From: CAG-791 sp963650385
GTDB taxonomy: Bacteria; Bacillota; Clostridia; Lachnospirales; Lachnospiraceae
Assembly (NCBI GenBank): GCA_963650385.1
Contig: CAVJLL010000001.1
Location: forward strand, 1-64,000
Direction of reading: 5' to 3'
Length of the DNA stretch: 64,000 nt
How positions within the stretch are numbered: the stretch's first letter is position 1; each line of letters starts with the position of its first letter. This document shows, piece by piece, positions 49,579 to 58,189 of the stretch. Under the pieces are notes generated by a model. That model was not told the origin of the DNA. It worked only from the letters and a program-made list of their open reading frames with translations, and did no database searches. A program made the translations under genes and the position numbers.

Positions 49579-52019
49579 TTATCCTTCCGCCGTGCAAGTC
49601 GAATGCGGATCAGAATCAGGATGACTCCCAGGAGCAAAATCAGCATGGCAGAAACCGAAACCACCATGAACAGAGCTGTGGTTTTGTTCTCTTCCACGAA
49701 CTCCTTCAGGTCCGGTGTCTGGGACTGGGAGGCACTGAGAAATTTATACGTGCGTATGCCGCCGTCTGGCTCGAAGACCACAGCGTCATCCGCCAGCTTC
49801 CAGGTATTGGATTCCGTGCACAGATACGTGCCGATCTGCTCCATGGAGCTGTCATCGACCGCACAGACCGCCAGAAGAGCGCGTTCCTCTCCATAGGGCG
49901 AGTTCATCAGCTGCATCACGCCGATGCGGGCAGCGAATTCGTCCGAAAACAGCTGGCTGCTGTTGCCGGCAAAGCGGGCACCGTCATCCGTATATTGGAA
50001 GGAAAGACGATCATTTAAGGTGCGCAGCAGGGCATTGTCCTGATAGGTTCCCAGCACAATGAGATTGCGGTCTGCATTTTCTTCATCAAACTGACCAGCA
50101 CGCACGACCTCAAGGCTTCCGTAGGAGCTGATATCGGTGCCGTACAGGGCAATGACGCGGCCGAGGGTATTGAGCTCTGCTGCCGTCATGCTGTCCGGGA
50201 TGACAACCGTCAGCTCGTTGAAACGGCTGCTCAGCTCAAAGGGAGCCGGCTTGTTGTCAAAGGAGAGCGTTCCGGTTTTGCCCACCGGCAGATAAAACGT
50301 GGACGTTTCGGCGACATAGGCCCACGGCATTTCATCCACGCTGGACGAACAGAACAGGTCGGGAAGCTCCAGATCGAAGGCAATCTGAATGCTGCTCGCC
50401 GATGCCCCCAGGACATCTGCCGGCAGGGAGAAGCTCAGCGTATCGCCGCCCGCATTTTCCCTGGAGAGCTTTTTGCTGGCAACGGGAGTGTCGCCCCAGT
50501 AAACGGTGATGAGAGAGCGGTCAAAATCCAGATTCTCGCTGTAACGGAAGGTGAGGTCGATCTTGCCGGTGCCGGAGAGGACATAGCCGCCCGAGAATGG
50601 CAGATAGACCGTCTGTTTTTGATGGAAGGGCCCGACATAGCTGAGCCCGCCCCCGGCAAGACTCGTCAAAGTATAGGCGGAATTGCTGTCCGTATAGGAA
50701 AGCACCTCCAGCATCGGCTGCGCAGCATCCTTCGACACATAGGCCACGGAATGATCCTCCTGCGTGACACGAGTGTCATCGGCCAGCAGCATGGCTGCCT
50801 CCATCAGGCAGCTCCCGTCAGCAGAGGTGATAAGGAGCGTCCGGTCATCGCCGTCGCCGCTGCTCACAATCACGGCTCGGTCTGTCAGATCACCGGCATC
50901 CTCCGGCAGAAGATCCCGGTAAGAATCCGGGAGATTTGCAAGGAGGCTTACGATCACCTTTTTGGAGCATGCAGCCGCGCTGATCGTGGTCAATGTGATA
51001 TTGTCTTCGCCGTCTGTCTCGTCAGCAAGATCCGCCCGCAGCAAAAGAGCGGCAGCAAGCTCATCCTCATTGACGGCATCCGAGGTGACCACCGCCGTCT
51101 GGCTGCCGGTTTCATCGGCGGTCGACAGGTAGGGGTACGGATACCAGGAGATGAGATTCTGCGGATCTGCGGCAGCATAGCCGACCCGCACAAAGGAATC
51201 CGACTCCAGCCGGATCCAGTTGGCGCCGCTCAGATCGTCAAGGCAGCCCTCCTCATCATAAATACGCACATAACCGGTGATGCCGAAGCTGTTGTAGCCG
51301 GTGTTCAGCATATCAACCGGGATGGGAACGTAGGCAATCTGCTCGCGGCCGTCCTTGTAATCCAGACTGCAGGTGTAAATGGGCTCATTGTTCAGCGAGA
51401 AGGTGAGAGAGGCAGGACCGTCACCGATCAGCTGGCTCAGCGTAAACTGGACGCACGCGTAGGCGTACTGCGTATCCCAGTAATCCTGCACCGCAAAGTA
51501 GAACTGGTTGGTATCATAAGTGCCGCTGAACACAACATCGTCATTGTAGTCAAATTCCTTGACATAAGGGGCAGCAGGGTATTGCGGCTCCTCCGTGATG
51601 GGCGCGGCGGCAGCGGACGGATCCGTGTTCAGCACAGCTTCCACCAGATCCTCGCTGGAGGCACGCTCGGCGCCCTCGGATTTCTCATCATCTTCGGATG
51701 CAGCAGCATCGGATTCTTCGGACGAAGAATCTCCTGGTTCTTCGATTTCTCCGGCTGCAGCGTCCACCGATTCGCTCGCTTCTCCGGCCACAGCATCTGC
51801 ATCTGTCGATTTTTCAGTCTCTTCGGATCCCGCTTCCTCGGGGTCGTTTGCCTCTTCCGATGCATCAGCACCGGCCACGTCCGATTTTGCGGTCGCCTTC
51901 TGTGAAGAGTCTGCAGCCGATGCAGCTGCCGCCTTGGCAGCTGCAGGGAGAGTGGGGACAGCGGCTGTCAGCAATGCTATGCAAAGGCCGGCCGCAGCGG
52001 CGCGCTCGAAATGGAACAT
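49575..52019 (-). CDS. BcsB-like polysaccharide synthase accessory protein
   Basis: 814 residues. Signal peptide (AAAAGLCIALLTAAVPTLPAAAKA), an acidic Ser/Ala/Glu linker to about residue 140, then a large extracytoplasmic beta-rich region with two jelly-roll-like parts (YFAVQDYWDTQYAYACVQFTLSQL ... SLTFSLNNEPIYTCSL; later GKIDLTFRYSENLDFDRSLITVYWGDTPVASKKL), and one C-terminal membrane helix FMVVSVSAMLILLLGVILILI with basic tail. This is the BcsB plan: carbohydrate-binding modules held outside, TM helix packing on the synthase. Encoded directly after the GT2 synthase, 96 bp gap, site AAAGGAG. Identity to BcsB is low and inferred from architecture and neighbour. Confidence 0.75.
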   Translation of the reverse strand: MFHFERAAAAGLCIALLTAAVPTLPAAAKAAAASAADSSQKATAKSDVAGADASEEANDPEEAGSEETEKSTDADAVAGEASESVDAAAGEIEEPGDSSSEESDAAASEDDEKSEGAERASSEDLVEAVLNTDPSAAAAPITEEPQYPAAPYVKEFDYNDDVVFSGTYDTNQFYFAVQDYWDTQYAYACVQFTLSQLIGDGPASLTFSLNNEPIYTCSLDYKDGREQIAYVPIPVDMLNTGYNSFGITGYVRIYDEEGCLDDLSGANWIRLESDSFVRVGYAAADPQNLISWYPYPYLSTADETGSQTAVVTSDAVNEDELAAALLLRADLADETDGEDNITLTTISAAACSKKVIVSLLANLPDSYRDLLPEDAGDLTDRAVIVSSGDGDDRTLLITSADGSCLMEAAMLLADDTRVTQEDHSVAYVSKDAAQPMLEVLSYTDSNSAYTLTSLAGGGLSYVGPFHQKQTVYLPFSGGYVLSGTGKIDLTFRYSENLDFDRSLITVYWGDTPVASKKLSRENAGGDTLSFSLPADVLGASASSIQIAFDLELPDLFCSSSVDEMPWAYVAETSTFYLPVGKTGTLSFDNKPAPFELSSRFNELTVVIPDSMTAAELNTLGRVIALYGTDISSYGSLEVVRAGQFDEENADRNLIVLGTYQDNALLRTLNDRLSFQYTDDGARFAGNSSQLFSDEFAARIGVMQLMNSPYGEERALLAVCAVDDSSMEQIGTYLCTESNTWKLADDAVVFEPDGGIRTYKFLSASQSQTPDLKEFVEENKTTALFMVVSVSAMLILLLGVILILIRIRLARRKDK

Positions 52020-52115
52020 AGTAATTTACTCCTTTCAGATCTGTATGGAAACCGACTGTCCGATCCGGGCCGGCCGTTTTTTCCGGCTCGGAAAGGATGT
52101 CACCTCTTATACCTA

Positions 52116-53438
52116 TCACTTCGTATGCCGTCCCGTGTGGATCAGCTCCTCCAATGCGGCGTCATCGGCTTCGTCCGAAGCCTTTTCCTCGTACCGCACG
52201 GTCTTGTCCCACACCACCTTTTTCCCGCTGACCGCATCCGAGATGCTCAGCCCGAGTGCGCGGACGACCACGAATACCCAGAGCTTGGAGTAGGTGAACA
52301 GCATCAGCAAAGACAGCAGCGCCGACTCCAGTGTGAACTCATTTTTCTCCGTCACCAGCGTCAGCATGATGTTGACGACAAAGACGAGAATCGCCATGCC
52401 CCAGAGAAGCGTAGAAAACCCGCCCAGCGTGACATGGGTAAAGCCCAGAATTCCGGTAAAGAAAATCACGTCCGAAATCACCAGTGCCGAGAGCATCAGC
52501 AGGTAGACAATCAGGTAATAAATGACATCCAGACGCATCTTGCCGGCATGCGGGTCAAAGGCGTATTTAAAGTTCTTGACCAGAACGTACAGATTTCCCT
52601 TGGCCCAGCGCGTGCGCTGACGGAACCAGACCGGCAGCAGGTGCGGCTCCTGTTCCCAGGTAACAGCCAGCGGCATATGCTGGATGTAATAGCCCATCCG
52701 GTACAGGCGGAAGCTGATTTCCGTATCCTCCGACAAAGCCTTCGGATCCCAGCCGCCGATCTCTTCAATGATGCTGCGCCGGATGACATAATTCGTACCC
52801 GGAATGGTGCACAGCTTAAAGAAAAAATAACGGCCGGCCTGATTCATGCACTGGTACGCCAGCGTCTCAATATTGACAAAGCGTGTCAGGATGGTCGCAT
52901 TGCGGTTGCGCGTGCGGAATTTGCCGATCACCGCGCCGCGCTTGGGATCGGCCATCAGATTTTCAACCAGAATGCGCAGTGCCGGAGGTTCCGGTGTATT
53001 GTCGGCGTCGTAAATGGCAATCACGCTGCCCTTGCTGAGAGAGAAGCCGATGTTCAGCGCATTGGATTTGCCGCTGCCGCCGACAACATTGTCCGTGGAA
53101 ACCACCATCAGCCGCCGATCCGGAAACTGCTGCTGGATTTCCCGGAGCTTCTGCTCCGTATCGTCGGTTGAATTATCGTTGATGACAATGATTTCGTATT
53201 TATCCTTCGGGTAGTCGAAATTCAAAAGCGCACGTACAGTGCGGACGATCACGACGCTCTCGTTATGGGCCGGCACCAGGATGCTGACCATGGGGTACTC
53301 ATCCGGCGGTGCGCAGCGGCCTTCTTTTTCCACGCGCATGTAGTGGATGAACCCGCCGATGGACAGAATCACATTCAGGATCATCAGCGACCATATGGCG
53401 CAGATGGCGTAAAGGGATAATCCATCGATCAATGACAT
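52116..53438 (-). CDS. processive family-2 glycosyltransferase (cellulose-synthase-like)
   Basis: 440 residues. One N-terminal TM, cytoplasmic GT-A domain with VSILVPAHNE, INDNS (Asp88), YDADN (DAD 144-146), LSEDTEISFRL (the TED-type base, 236-238) and RQRTRW (QxxRW 274-278), the full D,D,D,QxxRW set of processive synthases, then four or five TM helices. No PilZ domain follows, unlike BcsA of Proteobacteria, so c-di-GMP control would have to act through another subunit (see the degenerate GGDEF gene). Start overlaps the DUF2334 gene by 10 nt; site GGAGGAAAACACGG. Product could be cellulose, PNAG or a related beta-glycan; the BcsB-like and GH8-like neighbours favour cellulose-like. Confidence 0.88.
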   Translation of the reverse strand: MSLIDGLSLYAICAIWSLMILNVILSIGGFIHYMRVEKEGRCAPPDEYPMVSILVPAHNESVVIVRTVRALLNFDYPKDKYEIIVINDNSTDDTEQKLREIQQQFPDRRLMVVSTDNVVGGSGKSNALNIGFSLSKGSVIAIYDADNTPEPPALRILVENLMADPKRGAVIGKFRTRNRNATILTRFVNIETLAYQCMNQAGRYFFFKLCTIPGTNYVIRRSIIEEIGGWDPKALSEDTEISFRLYRMGYYIQHMPLAVTWEQEPHLLPVWFRQRTRWAKGNLYVLVKNFKYAFDPHAGKMRLDVIYYLIVYLLMLSALVISDVIFFTGILGFTHVTLGGFSTLLWGMAILVFVVNIMLTLVTEKNEFTLESALLSLLMLFTYSKLWVFVVVRALGLSISDAVSGKKVVWDKTVRYEEKASDEADDAALEELIHTGRHTK

Positions 53439-55198
53439 CCGTGTTTTCCTCCATCCCTTTCCTGCGCGGCGTCATATCCGTGCGATTCTCTGTCCTCTCG
53501 CTGGGCGGCGTCATATCCGTGCGGTTCTCCGTTCCTTCGCTGCGCGGCGCTTCCCTGCGTCCCGGCGCTCTCTGACTGTGCCGGTGCGGTCCCTTCGTTC
53601 ATAGCGGACGCCCCGGCATCCGTTCGGTACAGAAAATGCAGGCGCTGCTGCCGCCTTGCGTACAGAATCATAAGCACAAACAGGAGAATAACGACTGACA
53701 CCATGCCGATCAGAAAATGGCTTTCATTCTGAATGCTGACGGTGAAGCGCTGCAGCGTATTGCGCTTGTAGTCATAATCCTCCGGATAATCCTGCGGCGT
53801 GTAGGTCAGGCTGCAGGGGGCATCATTGAGCGTAAGGGATCCGTTCTTCCAGCTCAGATGAAAGGAATCCGCCCAGACGGACTGCTCACTGTCCCACAGA
53901 CTGTAATACGGACTGGAGTCGCTCTGCGCGGCATCAAGAGCCGCCCGCAGCTGATCGAGAGAGAGGCTCGCAGGAATGCGGCGCGCTGCAGAAAACTGCA
54001 GCACACTGTTGGCACCTTCATCATCCAGCTGCAGAGCGGGCAGCACCAGTGCGTTGTAATTGTAGTAGAGAAGATTCTGCCGGGTATCACGCGTGAAGTC
54101 CGGCGCATCCGTGTCGGTGTAGACAAAAATGCTGCGGGAGCGTCTCATCCATTCCAGCGCATCCGTATCCCACGTCCAGCTGTAAGGAACATCAAAGCCC
54201 AGCGGATAAACGCCCTGCGACGTGTACGCCTCCAGCGCATCTGTGATGACGGCATTGAAATCCTCCTTGCTGCTGGCGGCAGAGCGGAGAATGGGGGCGT
54301 GCAGGATTACGGCTCCGCCGCCGGACTGTGCATACCGCAGCACCTCGCAGAACTGCTGCATGGCCGGGTAATCGGTGTTCTGATAAACGGGCATCACCGA
54401 AATCACGAAGGGGAGTCCAGCCTGCAGGAAGAGCTCCACGCGGCCCAGCAGTTCCTGTGCGGGCATGTAGGGGTAAACGCCGTCCAGCACCAGGTACTGT
54501 CCCTTCTGCGGCGGAAATCCGGAATATTCCCACAGCCAGTCTGAAATCTCCTGCATCAGAGCGGCACGCGCAAGGTCTGCCGTAAGGTCTGTCAGAGGAA
54601 CATAACGGATGCCGGCGATCTGCATGCAGAAGGGATATTCTTTACCGCTTGCCTCCAGCGTTCCGCTTTCGTATTCAGCAGCTCCTGTATAAAGGTGCTC
54701 CGGAAGGTCAACAATGGATTCGAATTCCTTCTGGTTAAAAAAGTGAAACCTCAGCACACCGCCTGTAACAGACTCTTCTGCAGAGGATACCACCTGCGAA
54801 GGATCCGCCGCCTGCACGCAGTCCGGGAGAACATCTCCGCCGAGCACCAAAAGCTTTGCGCCGCTTTGCACCAGCTCCGCAGCCAGCGAGGCATCCTGCT
54901 GCAGGTCGTAGCAGAGAATGAGAGAGTAGTGCACATACAGGCCGCCTGCCTGCTCCGGTGTTCCGATTTCCATGCTCTTTCCAAGCGCAGTGGCGGTGTC
55001 CGCCAGAATGCGAAGACTGTCCAGCTGCGCATCGCTGATCGCATTCTCGTGCAGCAGCAGGATATCCGCATCGCCGGAAAGGGCCTCCTGCTGCGGTTCC
55101 AGCTCCTGCGCCGATGCAGCAGAAGCCGGAACCGCCGGCAATATGAACAGCAGCGCTGCGAAAAGCACTGCGAAAACACCAAATCGTCTATACGTCAT
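53429..55198 (-). CDS. DUF2334-type polysaccharide deacetylase-like membrane protein
   Basis: 589 residues from ATG 55198. Signal peptide (FGVFAVLFAALLFILPAVPASA), an N-terminal Rossmann-like region (ILLLHENAISDAQLDSLRILADT ... LLVLGGDVLPDC), then a DUF2334-like NodB-fold stretch: YLVLDGVYPYMPAQELLGRVELFLQAGLPFVISVMPVYQNTDYPAM and GGGAVILHAPI. C-terminal TM (FLIGMVSVVILLFVLMILYARR) and a repetitive cytoplasmic tail in which HGYDAAQRED recurs. The usual DD metal pair of deacetylases appears only as LDGVYPY, so activity is doubtful. Overlaps both neighbours, so it is an integral operon member. Confidence 0.68.
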   Translation of the reverse strand: MTYRRFGVFAVLFAALLFILPAVPASAASAQELEPQQEALSGDADILLLHENAISDAQLDSLRILADTATALGKSMEIGTPEQAGGLYVHYSLILCYDLQQDASLAAELVQSGAKLLVLGGDVLPDCVQAADPSQVVSSAEESVTGGVLRFHFFNQKEFESIVDLPEHLYTGAAEYESGTLEASGKEYPFCMQIAGIRYVPLTDLTADLARAALMQEISDWLWEYSGFPPQKGQYLVLDGVYPYMPAQELLGRVELFLQAGLPFVISVMPVYQNTDYPAMQQFCEVLRYAQSGGGAVILHAPILRSAASSKEDFNAVITDALEAYTSQGVYPLGFDVPYSWTWDTDALEWMRRSRSIFVYTDTDAPDFTRDTRQNLLYYNYNALVLPALQLDDEGANSVLQFSAARRIPASLSLDQLRAALDAAQSDSSPYYSLWDSEQSVWADSFHLSWKNGSLTLNDAPCSLTYTPQDYPEDYDYKRNTLQRFTVSIQNESHFLIGMVSVVILLFVLMILYARRQQRLHFLYRTDAGASAMNEGTAPAQSESAGTQGSAAQRRNGEPHGYDAAQREDRESHGYDAAQERDGGKHGCH

Positions 55199-56090
55199 AT
55201 TGCATCTCACTGTCCGCTTTGCGCTTAAACTCAATCGCACTTGAAATGCTCTCATCGTATTCCACGCAGGCAATGCGCAGATCCACACGGATGGATTTGT
55301 CTATGATGCCGGCAAACGCATCCGGACGGGAACAGGCTGTCTCGATGCGTCTGCGCACAAAGGCGGTTCCTTCCTTATTGCAGGTGAGGAGAACGGCAAA
55401 TTCACCGTTTACAAGGTCCGCGGCGTAGCAGCGGTCCTCCAGACGAACCTGCTCGGAGAGAATCTCAGCCAGGCGCTGCACCACCTGATCAAAATGCTGC
55501 CGGCTCAGCAGGCCGTGGAGCTCATCCGCATAGCGAAGGCGAATGACCATCAGACTGATGGGAGAGTGGCTGCGCGCGCAATAAGCCATCTGGCGCTGCA
55601 GGTCTATATAAAGTGCACGGAGATTGTACAGCCCGGTGAGTGAATCCAGGAGGACCACCGACTCCATCTGTTCGTTCAGCCGTTCGTTGGTCCGCTCAAT
55701 CCGGTACATTTCTCCGATGAAGAGCTGAATGCCTGCAAGGGACAAAAGCGGCAGGAACACCCATGCATAGTCTGTCGCAGCAATTGCTTCGCCCTGCACC
55801 AGTGCCCGGAACAGTGTATACACCGCAAAGGCGAGGATCTGCAGGCCGGTCAGACCGGCAGAAAGATACCGGAACCGGTAGGAGGCCAGCAGCGCGGAGG
55901 CCGCCATTACGGCGAACAGGATGATGTATTCCATGCGCCGTGAATCCGCGCTGAAGGCAATGACTAGTGCAGCCGCCAGCTGCGACAGCAGATATAAAAG
56001 GAGTCCCAAATCCTGTGCCAGTGCGCTTTGCCGGCGCTTTGAAAGACTATCCTGCAATTCACGGATATGATGCATTTCTGTTTTGTTCAT
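55188..56090 (-). CDS. membrane protein with degenerate GGDEF domain
   Basis: 300 residues from ATG 56090 (site GAAAGGATAAA). Four predicted TM helices (residues 25-125), a short coiled linker (ERTNERLNEQMESV) and a C-terminal diguanylate-cyclase fold beginning LLDSLTGLYNLRAL. The active-site GGDEF is replaced by VNGEF (227-231), so synthesis of c-di-GMP is unlikely. An RxxD (Arg216-Asp219), the I-site pattern, is kept but with seven rather than five residues before the signature loop. This resembles PelD-type receptors (TM plus degenerate GGDEF) that switch on polysaccharide synthesis when c-di-GMP binds. Receptor function is inference. Confidence 0.72.
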   Translation of the reverse strand: MNKTEMHHIRELQDSLSKRRQSALAQDLGLLLYLLSQLAAALVIAFSADSRRMEYIILFAVMAASALLASYRFRYLSAGLTGLQILAFAVYTLFRALVQGEAIAATDYAWVFLPLLSLAGIQLFIGEMYRIERTNERLNEQMESVVLLDSLTGLYNLRALYIDLQRQMAYCARSHSPISLMVIRLRYADELHGLLSRQHFDQVVQRLAEILSEQVRLEDRCYAADLVNGEFAVLLTCNKEGTAFVRRRIETACSRPDAFAGIIDKSIRVDLRIACVEYDESISSAIEFKRKADSEMQYDV

Positions 56091-56156
56091 TTTATCCTTT
56101 CTATGCCGCATTTCGGCGTAAACCACTGCCTGCAGGCAAATTACGGAACAGAGCAT

Positions 56157-56196
56157 GTTACTGTACAGACGCCAGCCACGACGGGTGTACTGTAAC
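56157..56196. repeat. family-1 element, 40-bp minimal copy
   Basis: GTTACTGTACAGACGCCAGC ... GTGTACTGTAAC: both GTTAC/GTAAC ends and a single arm remain. Lies between the first two genes of the exopolysaccharide operon. Confidence 0.8.
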
Positions 56197-56216
56197 CAGA
56201 GCACCGGCCCTGAAAC

Positions 56217-57755
56217 TCAGCTCTTGTCCGGCTCCTGAGCGTCCTCCAGAATATTCAGCTTGTGCAGAAGCTCGGAAAGCGTAAACAAAACCAGACAATC
56301 CAGACTAAAGCCCGCAATAAAGCTGTACTGGGTCAGCTGCGCATCCCCGCTGGCAATGATCACCGCGGCCAGATGCAGGATGAGAACGGCTGCAGTCGTC
56401 ATCACCGTGCAGAAGTAAACATAATAAAACCGGTCCGGCTCCTTTTGCCGCCGCAGTCCGCCGCGTGCCATCACGGCACATACGATCACCAGCAGAAACG
56501 GAAAGGCAATCGTCTGCGGCAGAGCGCGGGACTTGACGATGCTGTATACCGCGCAAAAAACGCTTTTGCCGCCCACCGGCATCCCGGAGGAACGCTCGTA
56601 ATTGCCGCAGGATCCGCGGCGCAGATTGGCGGAGGATTTTACTCCCAGATCCAGCATGGAGAGGAGGGCACCGGGATGCCGCAGATAGTGGATTGTAATA
56701 TCCGCAGCGGTGCAGCGGTCCAGAAATCCGTTCTGCAGAAAATACTCACTTTCATCGGTCAGCGAATACTGATCGTAAAGGGACACATCCGCCAGCAGCG
56801 CATAGGAGCCGTCGATTCCGAACTCCTGCAGCGTTTTTTCTGGGTTCGAGGACTGCAGCAGAACGCCCCTGGTCATCGCGTGAACCCGGCTCGTATCATC
56901 GAAGTCTGATTCAACAAAGGTCAGGCTGTAAAAGCCAGCGGTCAGGACGGCAGCGGCAGCGAGCATGATTCCGGCGCGGCGAAGCAGGCTCTTGTTGATG
57001 CGAAGCTGCGTGATGCAGAACAGCGCTGCGATAAACCCGATAATTGCGGCATGGCGCCTGGTGGAGCAGAGCATAATGGCGCCGCCGATCAGGGCAAGCC
57101 AGTACAGGGGAGTAAACCGGGAAGACCGCTGCAGCATCATGCAGCCGCCGAAGAGATACGAGAGGCCGATGATATAGACAGCCTCCGGATACAGTGAGTT
57201 GAAATAGGTGATACAGGAAACATCGGCCAGAACCAATACGCACAGGCCGGAGAGTACGCATTTTTCGATAAAGGCACTCGTCCGCGAGACAACCGAATAA
57301 ATCAGAAGACCCCACGCCGGCAGCGCGAGAATCACATGAATTATGGAAAGAAACCGCACATCAAACAGGCCGTCACCGGTAACAGCGTCATCGATTGTCT
57401 GCGCAAGCCGGATCAGCAGCAGCTGAAAGGAGCGGTCAGCGGTTCCTGTGTAATGCGTCTGATAGATCCGGGTAAAATAATCGCTGCCGCCCTCCGCATC
57501 CTGTTCCGTATAAGAGAGCCCAGCGTTCTGCATGGTGCGCGTGATCGTCCCGTCGTTGCCGACACCCAGATACGACGGCACCCAGAGCATAATAACCGTG
57601 CAGAAGAGGATCACCCCGAGAGACACGACGGTAAACTGCATATCCGAAAAGCGCCTGGCAAAATGCTGATTGCCGCGCCGATGAACTGCAGAAATATGAA
57701 GCCCTATCTGTCTGGCTGTATTCCAGACTGCGTTCACGATTGAGGTCAATGTCAT
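56217..57755 (-). CDS. GT-C-like membrane protein, first gene of exopolysaccharide operon
   Basis: 512 residues from ATG 57755 (site CGGAGCTGAA). About ten hydrophobic segments; first extracytoplasmic loop GVGNDGTITRTMQNAGLSYT; later the module signature shared with the 1092-residue protein: TRGVLLQSSNPEKTLQEFGIDGS ... ITIHYLRHPGALLSML. That places it in the same, to me unnamed, membrane protein family (GT-C-like). A longer in-frame extension to 57947 runs through a family-1 fragment and is rejected. Ends EDAQEPDKS. Function unknown; likely sugar transfer or export for the operon's polymer. Confidence 0.72.
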   Translation of the reverse strand: MTLTSIVNAVWNTARQIGLHISAVHRRGNQHFARRFSDMQFTVVSLGVILFCTVIMLWVPSYLGVGNDGTITRTMQNAGLSYTEQDAEGGSDYFTRIYQTHYTGTADRSFQLLLIRLAQTIDDAVTGDGLFDVRFLSIIHVILALPAWGLLIYSVVSRTSAFIEKCVLSGLCVLVLADVSCITYFNSLYPEAVYIIGLSYLFGGCMMLQRSSRFTPLYWLALIGGAIMLCSTRRHAAIIGFIAALFCITQLRINKSLLRRAGIMLAAAAVLTAGFYSLTFVESDFDDTSRVHAMTRGVLLQSSNPEKTLQEFGIDGSYALLADVSLYDQYSLTDESEYFLQNGFLDRCTAADITIHYLRHPGALLSMLDLGVKSSANLRRGSCGNYERSSGMPVGGKSVFCAVYSIVKSRALPQTIAFPFLLVIVCAVMARGGLRRQKEPDRFYYVYFCTVMTTAAVLILHLAAVIIASGDAQLTQYSFIAGFSLDCLVLFTLSELLHKLNILEDAQEPDKS

Positions 57756-57801
57756 TTCAGCTCCGTGAAATATGCCACCTGTGGCAGAAAATGTTCCATA
57801 T

Positions 57802-57830
57802 ATTGTGCCACATACGAACGTAAATGGCAA
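57802..57830 (-). promoter_or_regulatory. candidate promoter of the exopolysaccharide operon
   Basis: Minus strand TTGCCA (57830-57825), 17-bp spacer, CACAAT (57807-57802), about 47 bp before the first start codon. The -10 is weak. Confidence 0.4.
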
Positions 57831-57849
57831 TTCGTACAACCGTCTGGAT

Positions 57850-57905
57850 AACGTTTCTGTACAAACTCCGCCGCCCTGTCGTTTGGCTGGCGAGTGTACT
57901 GTAAA
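57850..57905. repeat. family-1 element, short copy
   Basis: AACGTTTCTGTACAAACTCC ... CTGTCGTTTGGCTGGCGAG ... TGTACTGTAAAC. Right arm and end retained, centre missing; upstream of the operon promoter. Confidence 0.75.
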
Positions 57906-57933
57906 CCAGGCGCGTTCAGGCTGTAGCCTAATA

Positions 57934-58013
57934 ACCAATTTGGTCAATTATATTTACCGAACCAGTCAACGAATTGACTGATATGATAACGTCAACCATG
58001 TTGGTCAATATCA
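57934..58013. promoter_or_regulatory. cluster of three operator-like palindromes
   Basis: ACCAATTTGGT (57934-57944), CAGTCAA-CGAA-TTGACTG (57963-57980) and CAACCATGTTG (57993-58003), each followed on the plus strand by a TCAATtAT/TGATAT-like run: TTGGTCAATTATAT, TTGACTGATATGAT, TTGGTCAATATCAT. The minus strand also contains a lone TATAAT (57952-57947) with no good -35. Looks like a multi-site regulator target upstream of the exopolysaccharide operon. Confidence 0.5.
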
Positions 58014-58045
58014 TCCGCGTGCCGACGGCGAGATCTCCGCTGCAT

Positions 58046-58082
58046 ACAAAAAGGCCAGATGTGTCAAAACACACCTGGTCTT
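58046..58082 (-). terminator. terminator of the xylulokinase-like gene
   Basis: Minus-strand hairpin GACCAGGTGTGT-TTTG-ACACATCTGGCC followed by TTTTTG. Confidence 0.85.
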
Positions 58083-58189
58083 CAAAATGCTTAACACCTG
58101 TATCGATTGCACATTCAGGCAGCTCGTGCCTGTTCAATGTCCGTTCGTATAGCCGCGTAACTATGAATGCGGCTGATCAGCACACCGTC

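Noticed and set aside
57756..57947. N-terminal extension of the first exopolysaccharide operon gene
   Set aside because: It passes through a family-1 fragment and the candidate promoter; ATG 57755 has a good ribosome-binding site.
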